From: Sulfitobacter geojensis
Lineage (GTDB): Bacteria > Pseudomonadota > Alphaproteobacteria > Rhodobacterales > Rhodobacteraceae
NCBI RefSeq assembly: GCF_000622325.1
Contig: NZ_JASE01000005.1
Location: 1,054,001-1,118,000 of the forward strand
Reading direction: 5' to 3'
Length of the DNA: 64,000 nucleotides
In this document: positions 54,325-64,000 of the stretch, in pieces
How the letters are laid out: each line of letters begins with the position of its first letter
How positions within the stretch are numbered: position 1 is the first letter of the stretch
Position numbers and translations under genes: made by a program
The notes under the pieces: generated by a model
Databases searched by the model: none
What the model saw: the letters and a program-made list of their open reading frames with translations, nothing else
Told to the model about the DNA's origin: nothing

Positions 54325-57117
54325 TCAGTCTTTAATTGCAGTCAAAAGGCGCACTTCCAACTGGGATAACGCTTTGCGGGCGCTGACCATCTGGGTGGAG
54401 GCATCACCCTTGGCAAACGGATGCGCGCGAAAATGCTGCATCGGGGCGAAACTGTCGAACAAGGTCATCAACTTGCGCAACTCTTGCAGGGCGATCTTGC
54501 GGGCCAGTTTGCGGTCCTTCACCGTCAGGGTGCCATCCGTAACGCGGGCGGATTGACTGCGCATTTCCGCGATATCGATTTTCTCAAGCGAGCCTTTGAG
54601 CTTATCAAAAAATGCGCCGATTTTGGCCGCGTCCAGCGGTGGTTGGTCAAGCTGGTTGTCTTTACCGTCCTTACCTTCGGGTCGAATGACGTCCTCGACA
54701 AAAGTGCCAAGTTTGTGGGTGAACAACAAAAGGGTCTGCGCGCATTTGTCGACGGCCGTTGCCAGATCTTTATCAAGGATATCGATCGCTACTTCGGCTT
54801 CGGTATTAAGTTGATCGACGCGGCTTTGAAGACCCTTAAGCTCTGCCAAACCGTCAATGTAACTACCGTACTTCTCTGTCTCGGCCTTCAAACCATCGCA
54901 TTTTGAGTCCAAAGCGGTCACTTCGCTGAGGTCGGATTTGATCTTTTTCAGGGATTTCTTCGCGGCCTTGAGGTCCTTTGTAAACGCCTTGATACCGCTT
55001 TCGAATTCCTTCTTCTTTGCGTCATTTGCATCCTTGTCGAGCTGGCCCGATCGCGCAGCGCTTACCAGTTCATCAACGTGCAGGCGTTCATTGTTGCCCA
55101 AGGTTTTGCCGGATTTCTCTTTTTCGAGAAGCCGCAACAGCCAGCCAAGATTGCCGCTGATTTCATCCAGTGTCGCGCTGGCCTGTTTGAGGGATTTTGC
55201 CGATCGTTCAGCGATCTGATCGCGGACCGTCATCATCCGCACCACTTCGGGGCCATAATAGCCGTCAAATTTGACGATGCCTTTATGGTCTTTTTTCAAC
55301 CGCTTACCAATGGCTTCAATCGTCTTGTCGACCCCGTCGGCTTGTTTTTGCAGTGCACGTTTGAATGTTTGCGCCTCGGCCATTTCCGCTCTGAATGCAA
55401 GAACCCGTTCCCGCAGATCATCGGTATCCGCCGTCACATTTGCCGGCAGCCGCGTCAGTTGATTGGCACGCAACGCGTCCAGTTCTGCCTTCAAATCCAG
55501 CAGCCGACCGGGTTCATAAAGCGGGAATTTCTTCTTGGTTTTGGTGATCTTCTTTTCGACGCGGGTGAACTCGTCTTCAAGTTTGACATAGATGTCGGGA
55601 TCTTTTTCAATCGCCTCGATAAAGTTCGACACGCCGGTCAGGTAATCGTCTGCTGTTTTCAGGGCGTCCACTGAATCACTTTGTGCCAATTGTTGTGCGG
55701 CCAGCAGTTGCAGGTCGATCTCTTCCAATGCCCCGCGCGGCAGCTTGCGGTTCTTCTTAATCCCCTTCAATTCGCCGGACTTTGTGTCCTTTTGCTGGAA
55801 TATTTCGCCTTGCAGGTTTTGCACGAAGAAATCCTTGTACCTCTTATCAAGGGCACCCAGTTCTTTTTGGATCTCAGCCGGTTTCAGATTGGATTTGCGC
55901 AGGTCTTCTTGTTTTGTCTCTTCCAAACGCTCGCGAATAATCTTGGCTGCGTCCTGTGCGTCAGAAACGACGATGGACATCAGGGCCTGCGCTTGTGACA
56001 AACGCTCAAGGTCTTCTAGCTCGCGCTGTGACCTATTGGGCCGATGTTTATGGCCATTTGCCCGCATCGACGCAATGTCGGTTTGAATGTCGAACATGAT
56101 CTGCTCGACCGTGAGTGCCTGATCCCGCGCTAGTGCTGTTTCCTCGCCCAAAGCTTCGACAGCGGGAAGAAATTGCTTTCGCAAATCGGGGGTGTTCGCG
56201 TTCACCGCTTGCTGGATCGCATGCGACAACGCAGCAAGGCGGAACCCGTATTGGTTGGCGGCTTCGGTAAAGCCCTTTTTATCCAACACGGAAATCTGCA
56301 TTTCGACGTCGTTTACCGGACCGTCAAGATCGCCGTGTTCGCTGGGCGGCGGGTCGATGGCTGTGGCACCGGTGCGGGCGGTGCGGAACGCGTTCATCTT
56401 GGTTTGTGTCTCTTCGACGCGCGCAAGCGCGGCCTGCACATCCCCCGTCGCGAGGATCAAAATGGCCTGTTCCAACATTCCGAACAGGATTTTGTATTCC
56501 GGCCCGTTGATGATCGCGTAACTGCGGGTTTTACTGCCATCCAGCGTGGTGATTTTCATCACCTCTGCGCGGGCATTTTCGATGTTGCCCTGTACTGCCA
56601 CATGCCGTTGGCGAAACTGCGCCAGAAGGTCCTGATCCAGATCGTCAGGGTCGAAATCTACGGCGGCGGCCTCCAGCTTGCGAATTTCGCGGCGCACGTC
56701 GGACAGGTCGCGGCCAAGGTGGCCTTCAACCGATTGAAGCTGTGCGACGTGGGCATCCACACGCTTTGCAACGGCCAAATCAGCCTTGTTCATTTCCAAG
56801 AAGGGCAGCAGTTCCTTGCGCTCTTCCAGCCAGGCGTCGATATCGGCGTCCGGCGGCGCGGTTTCGATGGCGTTGTTGAGCCGCGCCAGTTCATTTTCTT
56901 GCGCGACGACAAGAGCGTCCAATTTGTCCTTGTCATACCCGTCTAGCGCAAATTCACGGTCTTCGATTAATTGTGATTTGGGCCTTTTCTTCAAGTCTTT
57001 GGCGTCTGGTCTGGAGGCGTTGCCGCCGCGCAGCGATTTCCAGCCTCGGGCCCGATTAAACGCGGCAATCCATTCGCTGGTTGGGGTATCCAGCACAAGC
57101 GTGTCCGATTTGGTCAT
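54325..57117 (-). CDS. Large coiled-coil protein of unknown function
   Basis: 930 residues, soluble, very rich in charged helices with heptad-like stretches through most of its length (for example SVEGHLGRDLSDVRREIRKL, KEFESGIKAFTKDLKAAKKS). No enzymatic motif, signal peptide or membrane segment is visible. The start SDTLVLDTPTSEWIAAFNRARGW may be a small folded docking region. Probably a structural or scaffolding partner of the proteins encoded on either side: 13 bases from the upstream gene and 17 from the downstream one. I know no named family for it. Confidence 0.6.
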   Translation of the reverse strand: MTKSDTLVLDTPTSEWIAAFNRARGWKSLRGGNASRPDAKDLKKRPKSQLIEDREFALDGYDKDKLDALVVAQENELARLNNAIETAPPDADIDAWLEERKELLPFLEMNKADLAVAKRVDAHVAQLQSVEGHLGRDLSDVRREIRKLEAAAVDFDPDDLDQDLLAQFRQRHVAVQGNIENARAEVMKITTLDGSKTRSYAIINGPEYKILFGMLEQAILILATGDVQAALARVEETQTKMNAFRTARTGATAIDPPPSEHGDLDGPVNDVEMQISVLDKKGFTEAANQYGFRLAALSHAIQQAVNANTPDLRKQFLPAVEALGEETALARDQALTVEQIMFDIQTDIASMRANGHKHRPNRSQRELEDLERLSQAQALMSIVVSDAQDAAKIIRERLEETKQEDLRKSNLKPAEIQKELGALDKRYKDFFVQNLQGEIFQQKDTKSGELKGIKKNRKLPRGALEEIDLQLLAAQQLAQSDSVDALKTADDYLTGVSNFIEAIEKDPDIYVKLEDEFTRVEKKITKTKKKFPLYEPGRLLDLKAELDALRANQLTRLPANVTADTDDLRERVLAFRAEMAEAQTFKRALQKQADGVDKTIEAIGKRLKKDHKGIVKFDGYYGPEVVRMMTVRDQIAERSAKSLKQASATLDEISGNLGWLLRLLEKEKSGKTLGNNERLHVDELVSAARSGQLDKDANDAKKKEFESGIKAFTKDLKAAKKSLKKIKSDLSEVTALDSKCDGLKAETEKYGSYIDGLAELKGLQSRVDQLNTEAEVAIDILDKDLATAVDKCAQTLLLFTHKLGTFVEDVIRPEGKDGKDNQLDQPPLDAAKIGAFFDKLKGSLEKIDIAEMRSQSARVTDGTLTVKDRKLARKIALQELRKLMTLFDSFAPMQHFRAHPFAKGDASTQMVSARKALSQLEVRLLTAIKD

Positions 57118-57130
57118 TTATTCTCTCCGG

Positions 57131-58465
57131 TCAGGCGGCAGCGGCGGCGGCTTGGTCTATCTGGTCCAGCGCTTTGCCCAGATGGTTTCGCAGATCAACG
57201 GTCACGCCGAACGGATTTTGTTCGCACAGCGTGATGAGGGTGCTGTCAGCCAGAAATGCGCGATACTGCGCACACTGCGCCTGCAATGCGGCGGCAGCTT
57301 TGGGGCGGGCGTCTGCGTCGACGTTTTGAAACTCCATCAGGTGTTTCATCAGCGCCGTCTGGTTGCCCTGCGTGATCCCGTTCAGACCCATTTCTGCGAT
57401 CCGTTCCAGATCGGGGTCGGGGAATTGACGGATCTTGTTTTGCAACGCAGAAATCGCCCCGTCGGTCGCTTCTTTCGCCGCGTTCCAGATCGACAGCGGA
57501 TCCGCATCCGGTGCCGCAGTCGCTGGTTCGGCAGGGGCCGATTTCAATCCTTGCTGCACGGCGCGCAATCCGCTTAGGGCAGGATCAACCGCGCCGTCCC
57601 GGATATGGCCGATCACCTCGCGCAGTTGGCTTGTCAGGGCGGCACTATGATCGCCAGCCGGCAGGGCCTTGACCTTTGGCGCAAGCTGCGCGGCGGCTTC
57701 CTGAAGCTTTTTCAGTGTTGCAGGATCGCCTTTCGGTTTCTGTGCCGGTTCGGCTGCGGCTTCGGGGGGGCTTTCGGTTTTGGCGGCACCAGCGGCAGCC
57801 AGTTTGGCCAAGATCTGATCAATCGCGTCCAAGGTTTTGGCGGCAGCTTCGGCATTGCCGGATTTTAAACTGGTCACTGCTGTGGCAAATGCCTTACGTA
57901 CCTTGTCGCCCGGCGGGTTCGGCACGGCCGCGACCTGAGATTGCAAAGCTCTGGCGCGGGCCGCCAACTGTTTTAACTGCTCACCTGCGGTATTTTCCGG
58001 TGGTGGTGCAGCGGCCGGTTCGGCTTCTTCCGCGTCCTGCGGTTCGGCGGCCGTACTTGATGCTGCCTGAGGTGCGGTTGCCGCCTCATCATCATCTGGC
58101 TCGTCTGGAAGATCCTCGATATCTTCTTCTACGACGTTGCCATCCATATCCAGAATACGGACGTTTTTGGACAGCTTGTTCAGCTTGAGGAACTTTTTGA
58201 CCTTTTTGGCCAATGCAGGCATCGATTTTTCGCATTGCAGCGAAACGACCCGGCCTTCCATCTGCAAGGTTCCGAACGCAACTTTCGGTCCGTCGCCGTC
58301 GGCGCGGATCGATTTGCCCATGACGGCAGGTGGCTTTTTCTTGTGAAGTCCGAAGAGGTCGGTTTCGACCTTGGACCCCGGGCAGTATGCGAATGAAATA
58401 GGTTTCGCGCGTGAAAAATTTAAAAGCTTTTTTAATTCGGCTCCCTCAACGGAAAAATCCGACAC
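57131..58465 (-). CDS. Uncharacterised protein with conserved N-terminal domain and Ala/Pro linker
   Basis: 444 residues, first gene of the three-gene operon. Residues 10-105 form a compact domain (PISFAYCPGSKVETDLFG, AFGTLQMEGRVVSLQCEK, ALAKKVKKFLKLNKLSKNVRILDMDG), followed by an acidic Pro/Ala/Glu-rich linker (about 110-160) and Ala-rich helices (ARARALQSQVAAVPNPPGDKV, two similar copies near 170 and 260). It reminds me of unnamed bacterial proteins with K-P-x-x-F-A-x-C/P-G-x-K openings, but no function is known to me. No signal peptide. Confidence 0.6.
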   Translation of the reverse strand: MSDFSVEGAELKKLLNFSRAKPISFAYCPGSKVETDLFGLHKKKPPAVMGKSIRADGDGPKVAFGTLQMEGRVVSLQCEKSMPALAKKVKKFLKLNKLSKNVRILDMDGNVVEEDIEDLPDEPDDDEAATAPQAASSTAAEPQDAEEAEPAAAPPPENTAGEQLKQLAARARALQSQVAAVPNPPGDKVRKAFATAVTSLKSGNAEAAAKTLDAIDQILAKLAAAGAAKTESPPEAAAEPAQKPKGDPATLKKLQEAAAQLAPKVKALPAGDHSAALTSQLREVIGHIRDGAVDPALSGLRAVQQGLKSAPAEPATAAPDADPLSIWNAAKEATDGAISALQNKIRQFPDPDLERIAEMGLNGITQGNQTALMKHLMEFQNVDADARPKAAAALQAQCAQYRAFLADSTLITLCEQNPFGVTVDLRNHLGKALDQIDQAAAAAA

Positions 58466-58740
58466 TCCGAGTCTCCTAGAATATGTATTGGACCGCGGCC
58501 GTAATTTGCCGCTACGTCAAGTAAGCCTCGCATCGCGTTTCAAGTCAAGTTTGCTGTGCCCCCTTTTCTGACAAATACACCGGGGGTTCATGCCGGTAGG
58601 TGTTTGGGAGCCTGTAATTAATATAGTAAAATCAGTGCTTTAAAGTGTCAGGGGTTTGCTGGGATACGCTGCGCCAGCAGCCGTTTTTACTGCCGTTCAA
58701 CCCTTCGTTGAATAAGATTTTGGCGTGCAGGGGTATTTAC

Positions 58741-58760
58741 TTACTAAAATAGTCGGAATA
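58741..58760 (+). promoter_or_regulatory. Putative iron-box upstream of the TonB receptor
   Basis: TTACTAAAATAGTCGGAATA contains a loose dyad TACTA-AAA-TAGTC and shares AAATAGTCGG plus AAT with 1165-1184 upstream of the ferric-binding protein gene. It lies 78 bases before the receptor ATG, in a 372-base gap (58466-58837) that otherwise shows no gene. A site for an iron regulator of the Rhodobacterales type is inferred. Confidence 0.45.
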
Positions 58761-58837
58761 AGCAGCCTGCCAAGATAGCCAGCCAATCTCGCTCTGAGTC
58801 GCCAGCATAAAAGTTGAAAATTCAATGCGAGGACAAG

Positions 58838-61321
58838 ATGCGTCAATCCCTGAGAAATGGTGTGTGCAAAGGCACGCCAAACCACAAACCGTCCCTGATT
58901 GCAGGGGGCATCGGCGCATCGCTGGCGATGGCCTGTTTAACGACTGGCGCAGCGGCACAAGACGCTGACCTGATCATTCTGCCACCGGTCGATGTCGAAA
59001 CAACCGAGGCAAAGCCCCCCGTACGTCAGGCCGCCAAACCAAGACACGCCGCCCCGCGCCGTGCCGCGACACCGACGGTTTGCACCCCCGCTTTGGCCGG
59101 CACGCCGGTTTGTGCAGAAGAGGAAGCCGCGGAGCGCGCCCGGATTGAAGCACAGGAACGCGCCGTCGCGCAGGCCCGCGCGGAGGCCGACGCGAAAGCC
59201 GCAGCGGGCGGCAGCAGCTACGCCGATCCAAGCTCTCCGTTCAAGGCAAACACGCTGGCCAACAGCAGAATGCCCGGCCCCCTCAAGGATAACCCGCGCA
59301 CGGTAACGGCCATCACCCAAGAGGTGTTGGAAACAACCGGCACAACAAGTGTGAGAGAGATTGCACGTTCGACACCCGGTATCTCGCTGGGCTTCGGGGA
59401 AGGCGGCAACTCCTTTGGGGACAACATCTATATTCGCGGTTTCAAAGCCAACAATGATGTCTATACCGACGGCGTTCGCAGCCCCGGCACCGGCATTGCA
59501 GAGACATTCAACACCGAACAGGTAGAGGTCGCAAAAGGCCCCGCCGGAACGGTTGGCGGACGCGGCACCACAGGCGGGGCGCTTGATATTATTTCGAAAA
59601 GCCCACAGGACATCGATTTTACCCGCACCATCACAACCGTCACCGATGCCTCCACAGTGCGCCAGACGCTGGATACCAACAAGGTCATCAACGACCGCGT
59701 GCAGTTGCGGTTCAACGCGATGCTTCAGGACGGCGAAATCGCAGGGCGCGACAGCCTGAAGGATGACCGCAAAGGTGCTGCAATGGCCTTGCGGTTCAAA
59801 GCGACCGATGCGCTGACGCTGGAAGGGAACCTGAGCTACACAAAGATCGAGCAGACGCCGGATTGGGGTGTACCCTATGTCAATAACGAAGCGCTTGGGC
59901 TGGTCGGACCGGTCACGGAATTCGGCGTTGATCGCAACACGTTTTACGGCGTGCCGGGGCGCGATTTCCAAATCGCCGAGGAAACGGTCGCAACGGCCAA
60001 GGCGACGTATGAGTTCGACAATGGCCTGACCCTGACCAACACTTTCCGCGCATCTGAATCGCTGAACGATTATATTTTGACAGCGCCAAGCCGTTTGATC
60101 GACAACGGATCGACCAATCCCGAAGACTGGCAGGCGGGTCTGAGTTTCAAGAGCTGGAACCAGGAAACGGATGTTCTTGCCAATGTGCTTGAACTGTCCG
60201 GCGATGCCGAATTTGCGGGTGCAACGCATAAATTTGTCTTCGGCCTTGCCGCGTCGCAAGAGAAAATCACCAAGCTGGGTTATTCCAACCTGAGCAGTGA
60301 AGACTACGAACCGCCTGCCGGTCAGCGCGGGTGTACCGTGAGCGTGATCAATCCCAATCCAATTGGCGATGGCTGCTGGAGCGGCGAGGCGGCGCAGTTG
60401 GGGACAGAAGCGACTTCAACCAAGGTCACAACCACCTCGCTTTACGCGTTGGACACGATTTCCTTGTCGTCTCGTTTGACGGTGAACGGTGGTCTGCGTT
60501 TGGACATGTATGACATCGAACGTTCCGGCGGCAGCGGCGACAGTGCCTATTCCTTGTCGCGCGAAGATACGTTGGTCAATTGGAACCTTGGCGCAACCTA
60601 CGCGCTGACCGACCGGTTGAATGTTTATGGTGCGGCGGCGACGTCTTCCAATCCTATGGGGCAGGAATTGGAAGCCGGTGGCGGTTTTTACGGCGGTCTT
60701 GATGCGAACGGATCAAACCTGGCCCCCGAAGAAAACACCTCTTTCGAGGTCGGTGCCAAGTTCAGCTTGAACCCAAATCTGCTGCTGACGGCTGCGCTTT
60801 ATCAAACGACCAAGGACAATGCGCGCGAAGATATCGGTCCGCGTGGGGCAACGGTAAGCTATGACACGTTGAAATACCGTGTGCGTGGCTTGGAACTGGG
60901 TGTTGCGGGCAAGGTCAATGACCGGTTGAGCCTGTTCGGCGGTGCCAACTTTATGGATAGCAAAATTCTGGAGAGCCAGAACAGCGAGTCCGTAGGCCTG
61001 TCACTGGCGAACATCGCACATGAACAGTTCAACATTCTTGCGACCTATCAGGTGACAGACAAGCTGATGCTCGGCGGGCGTCTGAACTATCAAGGCGCGA
61101 TTGATCTGGGCAGCACCGGTGCCAATGGCAAGAGTCTGCCGTCGGCATGGACCGTCGATTTGCTGGGCGAATATGAAGTGGCCGACAATGCCGCGATCAA
61201 GATGGGCATCACCAATGTCGCGGATAAGACGGTGTATGACGCCGGCTACCGTTCGGGCACGCCCTTCACCTATGTCGCCCCCGGTCGGGAAATCTCGATC
61301 TCTTACGAAATGAAATTCTAA
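58838..61321 (+). CDS. TonB-dependent siderophore receptor
   Basis: Outer-membrane receptor for ferric siderophores, 827 residues; ATG 58838 follows GAGGA. The signal peptide ends at AAA-QD near residue 40. A possible TonB box ([11 protein letters not shown]) follows, then an unusual Ala/Glu/Arg-rich helical stretch (about 55-125) with two cysteines ([11 protein letters not shown]). The plug begins at [15 protein letters not shown] with [18 protein letters not shown], and the barrel ends in a terminal aromatic (SISYEMKF). Close to FhuE/Fiu-like catecholate or hydroxamate receptors. It leads the piuC-exbB-exbD-tonB operon. Confidence 0.93.
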   Translation: MRQSLRNGVCKGTPNHKPSLIAGGIGASLAMACLTTGAAAQDADLIILPPVDVETTEAKPPVRQAAKPRHAAPRRAATPTVCTPALAGTPVCAEEEAAERARIEAQERAVAQARAEADAKAAAGGSSYADPSSPFKANTLANSRMPGPLKDNPRTVTAITQEVLETTGTTSVREIARSTPGISLGFGEGGNSFGDNIYIRGFKANNDVYTDGVRSPGTGIAETFNTEQVEVAKGPAGTVGGRGTTGGALDIISKSPQDIDFTRTITTVTDASTVRQTLDTNKVINDRVQLRFNAMLQDGEIAGRDSLKDDRKGAAMALRFKATDALTLEGNLSYTKIEQTPDWGVPYVNNEALGLVGPVTEFGVDRNTFYGVPGRDFQIAEETVATAKATYEFDNGLTLTNTFRASESLNDYILTAPSRLIDNGSTNPEDWQAGLSFKSWNQETDVLANVLELSGDAEFAGATHKFVFGLAASQEKITKLGYSNLSSEDYEPPAGQRGCTVSVINPNPIGDGCWSGEAAQLGTEATSTKVTTTSLYALDTISLSSRLTVNGGLRLDMYDIERSGGSGDSAYSLSREDTLVNWNLGATYALTDRLNVYGAAATSSNPMGQELEAGGGFYGGLDANGSNLAPEENTSFEVGAKFSLNPNLLLTAALYQTTKDNAREDIGPRGATVSYDTLKYRVRGLELGVAGKVNDRLSLFGGANFMDSKILESQNSESVGLSLANIAHEQFNILATYQVTDKLMLGGRLNYQGAIDLGSTGANGKSLPSAWTVDLLGEYEVADNAAIKMGITNVADKTVYDAGYRSGTPFTYVAPGREISISYEMKF

Positions 61322-61382
61322 ATTCTTACCCCTCGGCGCGGGCGGCTTTCGGGTCGCCCCGCCAATAAACCAAGGTTTCGCC

Positions 61383-62066
61383 ATGCTGATCACGATCCCC
61401 GCTGTTCTAAGCAAAGCTGATGTCACACAGGTCCGCGCCCGTCTGGACGCCGCCGATTGGGAAGACGGTGCAAAAACCGCAGGCCCGCAATCAGTAGAGG
61501 TCAAGCGCAACCAACAATTGCCACCCACCGGCGACACAGCCCAGACCTTGGGGCAGTTCATCTTGCAAAAACTAACCGCAAATCCGCTGTTCGTTTCCGC
61601 CGCTTTGCCCGATCGCATTCTGCCGCCCATGTTTAATAAATACGAAACCGCCCAGACATTCGGCACGCATATCGACAATGCCATCCGCATCAACCCGCTG
61701 ACAAACGAACGGCTGCGCACGGACTTGTCGATGACACTGTTCTTGAGCGAACCCAATGAATACGACGGCGGCGAGCTTCTGGTCGAAGACCACTACGGCA
61801 CGCAATCCGTGAAATTGCCGGCAGGCGATCTGATCCTCTACCCCTCGACCAGCCTGCATGAAGTCACGCCAGTGACACGCGGCGCACGGGTGTCGTCGTT
61901 CTTTTGGCTGCAAAGCATGATCCGTTCTGACGCGCATCGCAGCATCTTGTTCGATCTGGATCAAACCATCCAATCCCTCAGCGAAACCATCGGATCGAAC
62001 GCGGATGAAACCGTCCGTCTGACGGGCATTTACCACAACCTGATACGCACATGGGCGGAGACCTGA
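61383..62066 (+). CDS. piuC: Fe(II)/2-oxoglutarate PKHD-type hydroxylase
   Basis: Iron- and 2-oxoglutarate-dependent dioxygenase of the PiuC/YbiX family, 227 residues, the usual length. Iron ligands H96 and D98 (FGTHIDNA) and H159 (TSLHEVTPV), 2-oxoglutarate-binding R169 ([10 protein letters not shown]). Family members often accompany TonB siderophore receptors, as here, 61 bases downstream; a role in siderophore modification is proposed but not settled. The gene ends 3 bases before exbB. Confidence 0.92.
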   Translation: MLITIPAVLSKADVTQVRARLDAADWEDGAKTAGPQSVEVKRNQQLPPTGDTAQTLGQFILQKLTANPLFVSAALPDRILPPMFNKYETAQTFGTHIDNAIRINPLTNERLRTDLSMTLFLSEPNEYDGGELLVEDHYGTQSVKLPAGDLILYPSTSLHEVTPVTRGARVSSFFWLQSMIRSDAHRSILFDLDQTIQSLSETIGSNADETVRLTGIYHNLIRTWAET

Positions 62067-62069
62067 GAC

Positions 62070-62924
62070 ATGAAAAATATCCCCCTTATCGCCGCCACCT
62101 GCGGTTTAATCGCCGTGTCAGGCCCCGCATCCGCCCTTGATCTGGCGGCGCTTCTGGACCCCAACACATTCATGATTGCGCTTGAGCAGGCCGGTCACGA
62201 TGAAATGTCGCCGCTTGGCATGTTCATGGCTGCTGATTGGGTCGTGAAAACCGTAATGCTGTTGCTTTTGTTCGCTTCGGCGTCGGTTTGGGTCATCTTT
62301 CTGGCGAAGATCATGATCCTGCGGTGGGAGCGCGGCGTTTTGCGCCGTCGCTATCGCCAGTTGGACAAGCTGGGCACGTTGGTCGCGGCCCCGGAAAGGT
62401 TTACGAAGAAAAACGGTGTCGTCAGCCGGATGGTGCAGGCCGCGCTGCGCGAACGCGCCAGTTCTGGCGAAGGCGTGCAGATGAAAGCAGGCATCAAAGA
62501 GCGCGCCGGTTCTGAAATCGCGCGGATCGAGGCAGGCGCCGCACGGCGCATGAGCCTTGGGGCCGGTGTGCTCGCGAACGTCGGCTCGACCGCGCCTTTT
62601 GTCGGTCTGTTCGGCACGGTCTGGGGTATCATGAACAGCTTTATCTCTATTTCGGAAAGCAACACGACCAATCTGGCAATCGTCGCCCCCGGCATCGCCG
62701 AAGCGTTGTTGGCCACAGCCATCGGTCTGGTCGCAGCCATTCCGGCAGTGATTTTCTATAACATTCTGGCGCGCAGTATCGGCGGCTATAAGGTCATGTT
62801 GGCAGACGCAGGTGCGTTGGTCGAACGCACCTTGTCGCGTGACCTTGATCTGGCGGCATTGACGGACAACGCGGGCACAACACCACGGCGTCTGGCAAGC
62901 GTGCCGACACAGGCAGCGGAGTAA
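62070..62924 (+). CDS. exbB: TonB-system energizer ExbB
   Basis: Inner-membrane proton-channel subunit energising TonB, 284 residues. An N-terminal hydrophobic leader ([19 protein letters not shown]) precedes three main membrane helices: [21 protein letters not shown] near 55, [22 protein letters not shown] near 170, and [19 protein letters not shown] near 210. The conserved SMxxF-type cytosolic loop is replaced by family-consistent charged sequence. exbD starts 5 bases after the stop. Confidence 0.94.
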   Translation: MKNIPLIAATCGLIAVSGPASALDLAALLDPNTFMIALEQAGHDEMSPLGMFMAADWVVKTVMLLLLFASASVWVIFLAKIMILRWERGVLRRRYRQLDKLGTLVAAPERFTKKNGVVSRMVQAALRERASSGEGVQMKAGIKERAGSEIARIEAGAARRMSLGAGVLANVGSTAPFVGLFGTVWGIMNSFISISESNTTNLAIVAPGIAEALLATAIGLVAAIPAVIFYNILARSIGGYKVMLADAGALVERTLSRDLDLAALTDNAGTTPRRLASVPTQAAE

Positions 62925-62929
62925 GTTGC

Positions 62930-63397
62930 ATGGCATCCCGTATCCGTGCCGACGACGACGGCGAGTTGAGTGAAAACAGCGAAATCAACGTCACACCTTT
63001 TATTGACGTGATGTTGGTGCTGCTGATCATCTTTATGATCGCGGCACCGCTTTCGACTGTTGATATTCCCGTTGAACTGCCCGTGGCTGTCGCTGACGCG
63101 CCCGACCGCCCGTCAGAACCTGTGTTCATCACGATCACCGAAGACCTCGCGCTTTCGGTGGGCGAGACCAGTACCGATCTGGACCGGTTATTTATCGACG
63201 TCGGGATTGCCACAAAGCAGAAACGCGACACGCGTATCTTTATTCGTGCTGACAAGTCCGTGCCTTACGGCGAATTTATCCGCGTGATGAACATCCTGCG
63301 GGCGGACGGGTTTTTAAAGGTCGGATTGGTTGGTCTGGACGAAACCGCCGCACAAGAACCCGACGTGGATGGCCCGCAATCGGCGGTTCAACCATGA
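62930..63397 (+). CDS. exbD: TonB-system energizer ExbD
   Basis: 155-residue inner-membrane partner of ExbB. One transmembrane helix carries the essential aspartate in INVTPFIDVMLVLLIIFMIA near residue 25, followed by a periplasmic domain (IRADKSVPYGEFIRVMNILRADGFLKVGLVG). Its stop overlaps the tonB start (ATGA). Confidence 0.95.
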   Translation: MASRIRADDDGELSENSEINVTPFIDVMLVLLIIFMIAAPLSTVDIPVELPVAVADAPDRPSEPVFITITEDLALSVGETSTDLDRLFIDVGIATKQKRDTRIFIRADKSVPYGEFIRVMNILRADGFLKVGLVGLDETAAQEPDVDGPQSAVQP

Positions 63398-64000
63398 GCC
63401 TGACCTTTCCTTCGGCTGGCGTTAAACCATGGTTCTGGCTGCCAGCCATCGGCCTTAGTGCGGTGCTCCATATCGGTTTTCCGGCCCAGATATTGAGCCA
63501 GACCGGACAGGTCGAGCCGGCCCCGCCCCAACGCGAAGGGATCACCGGCGCAATCATGTTTGACCTGTCGGACATCATCGCCGCTCCTTCTGCCTTGGCC
63601 GAAGACAGCGCCGCCCAGCAGGAAAGCCGCGAGGCACCGACCGTTACGGAAAGCCCTGAAGCAGTTGAAGCGGCGCAGGCGGCGGAACAGCCGATCCTTA
63701 GCCAGATTCCTTATGACGTCGAGGACGAGAGCCTGAAATTCGGCGTCGCCGCCCCTGAACCGGAGGCGGAAACCGAAGAGAAGGCCGAAGAAATCGCTGC
63801 CGAGCAAGACCCCGAGCAGGTCGATGTCGAAAGTCAGGTGGGTGCAACCGACAGCGAAGCGGCGGAGCAATCCGTTGCCGGTGTGCAGGCCGAAACCGAA
63901 GCCGAAACAGCACAGGCATCAAGCGAAGGTTTAACCGCCGACCAAACAGCAGAAATTCAGGAATGGCAGAAAAGCATCGTCTTGCTGATCAGCAAGGCCA
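63394..64000 (+). CDS. tonB: Energy transducer TonB (partial, runs off the window)
   Basis: ATG at 63394 overlapping the exbD stop; the reading frame stays open to the end of the window (about 202 codons seen). An N-terminal membrane anchor (FWLPAIGLSAVLHIGF) is followed by a long Glu/Ala/Pro-rich periplasmic spacer (QGT-free, acidic, EAETEEKAEEIAAEQDPEQ). The last visible residues (EIQEWQKSIVLLISKA) look like the start of the TonB C-terminal domain. It is cut by the window edge, not broken. Context and topology make the assignment strong. Confidence 0.88.
   Translation, partial: MSLTFPSAGVKPWFWLPAIGLSAVLHIGFPAQILSQTGQVEPAPPQREGITGAIMFDLSDIIAAPSALAEDSAAQQESREAPTVTESPEAVEAAQAAEQPILSQIPYDVEDESLKFGVAAPEPEAETEEKAEEIAAEQDPEQVDVESQVGATDSEAAEQSVAGVQAETEAETAQASSEGLTADQTAEIQEWQKSIVLLISKA

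Noticed and set aside
1-64000. CRISPR arrays or tRNA/rRNA genes
   Set aside because: No regularly spaced direct repeats or recognisable tRNA cloverleaf or rRNA sequence were seen on reading both strands.

Overview
The window looks like a chromosomal segment of a marine alphaproteobacterium, most likely Rhodobacteraceae (roseobacter group). I infer this from the fairly high GC content, the Entner-Doudoroff, TRAP/TAXI and PiT gene types, and protein sequences that read like roseobacter versions. It carries about 40 genes. I recognised no tRNA, rRNA, CRISPR array, insertion sequence or integrase.

Layout: 65-1093, a periplasmic ferric-iron binding protein with its own terminator. 1328-11282, a gluconate/idonate to Entner-Doudoroff block (gap, an aldehyde dehydrogenase, an SDR, edd, eda, a Rieske oxygenase, a beta-hydroxyacid dehydrogenase, idnO, idnD). 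Three near-identical TGTTA-NCGN-TAACA operators lie in front of gap, edd and between idnO and idnD, so one LacI-type repressor encoded elsewhere probably controls the block. 11584-17938, a TAXI/TRAP importer with an acyl-CoA ligase and a thiamine-diphosphate enzyme. 18021-26395, housekeeping and metabolic genes (rsgA, DUF6880, DUF1801, ArsC-like, FAD monooxygenase, PiT transporter) plus a decayed ugp glycerol-3-phosphate transporter in which two deletions fused ugpB to pieces of ugpC.

26699-34019 holds a peptidoglycan-binding lipoprotein, a secreted caspase-like protein with SEL1-type repeats, and a 1456-residue autotransporter carrying two heme-binding type CxxCH motifs. 34565-36779 is a CHASE histidine kinase and its receiver protein. 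On the minus strand, 39363-36799 is a polymorphic-toxin cassette: a small accessory protein, a WHH-type HNH nuclease toxin, a SMI1/KNR4 immunity protein and a CDC123-like ATP-grasp protein.

39684-47540 is the most striking locus. Five genes overlap end to start: a bicovalent-FAD BBE-type oxidase, the N-terminal part of a LodA-like quinoprotein oxidase, a protein that appears to join the missing LodA C-terminal part to a VioB-type ferritin domain, a radical SAM/SPASM maturase of QhpD type, and a LodB/QhpG-like flavoprotein. I read it as a split quinone-cofactor oxidase with both known kinds of maturation enzyme.

50815-47519 (minus) is a SAM-domain/cyclase/AAA/TPR regulator. 58465-51161 (minus) is a three-gene operon of very large coiled-coil and hydrophobic-segment proteins I cannot assign. 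58838 to the window end is a complete iron-uptake operon (TonB-dependent receptor, piuC, exbB, exbD, start of tonB). Functions are assigned from motifs and remembered family features; no database search was possible.
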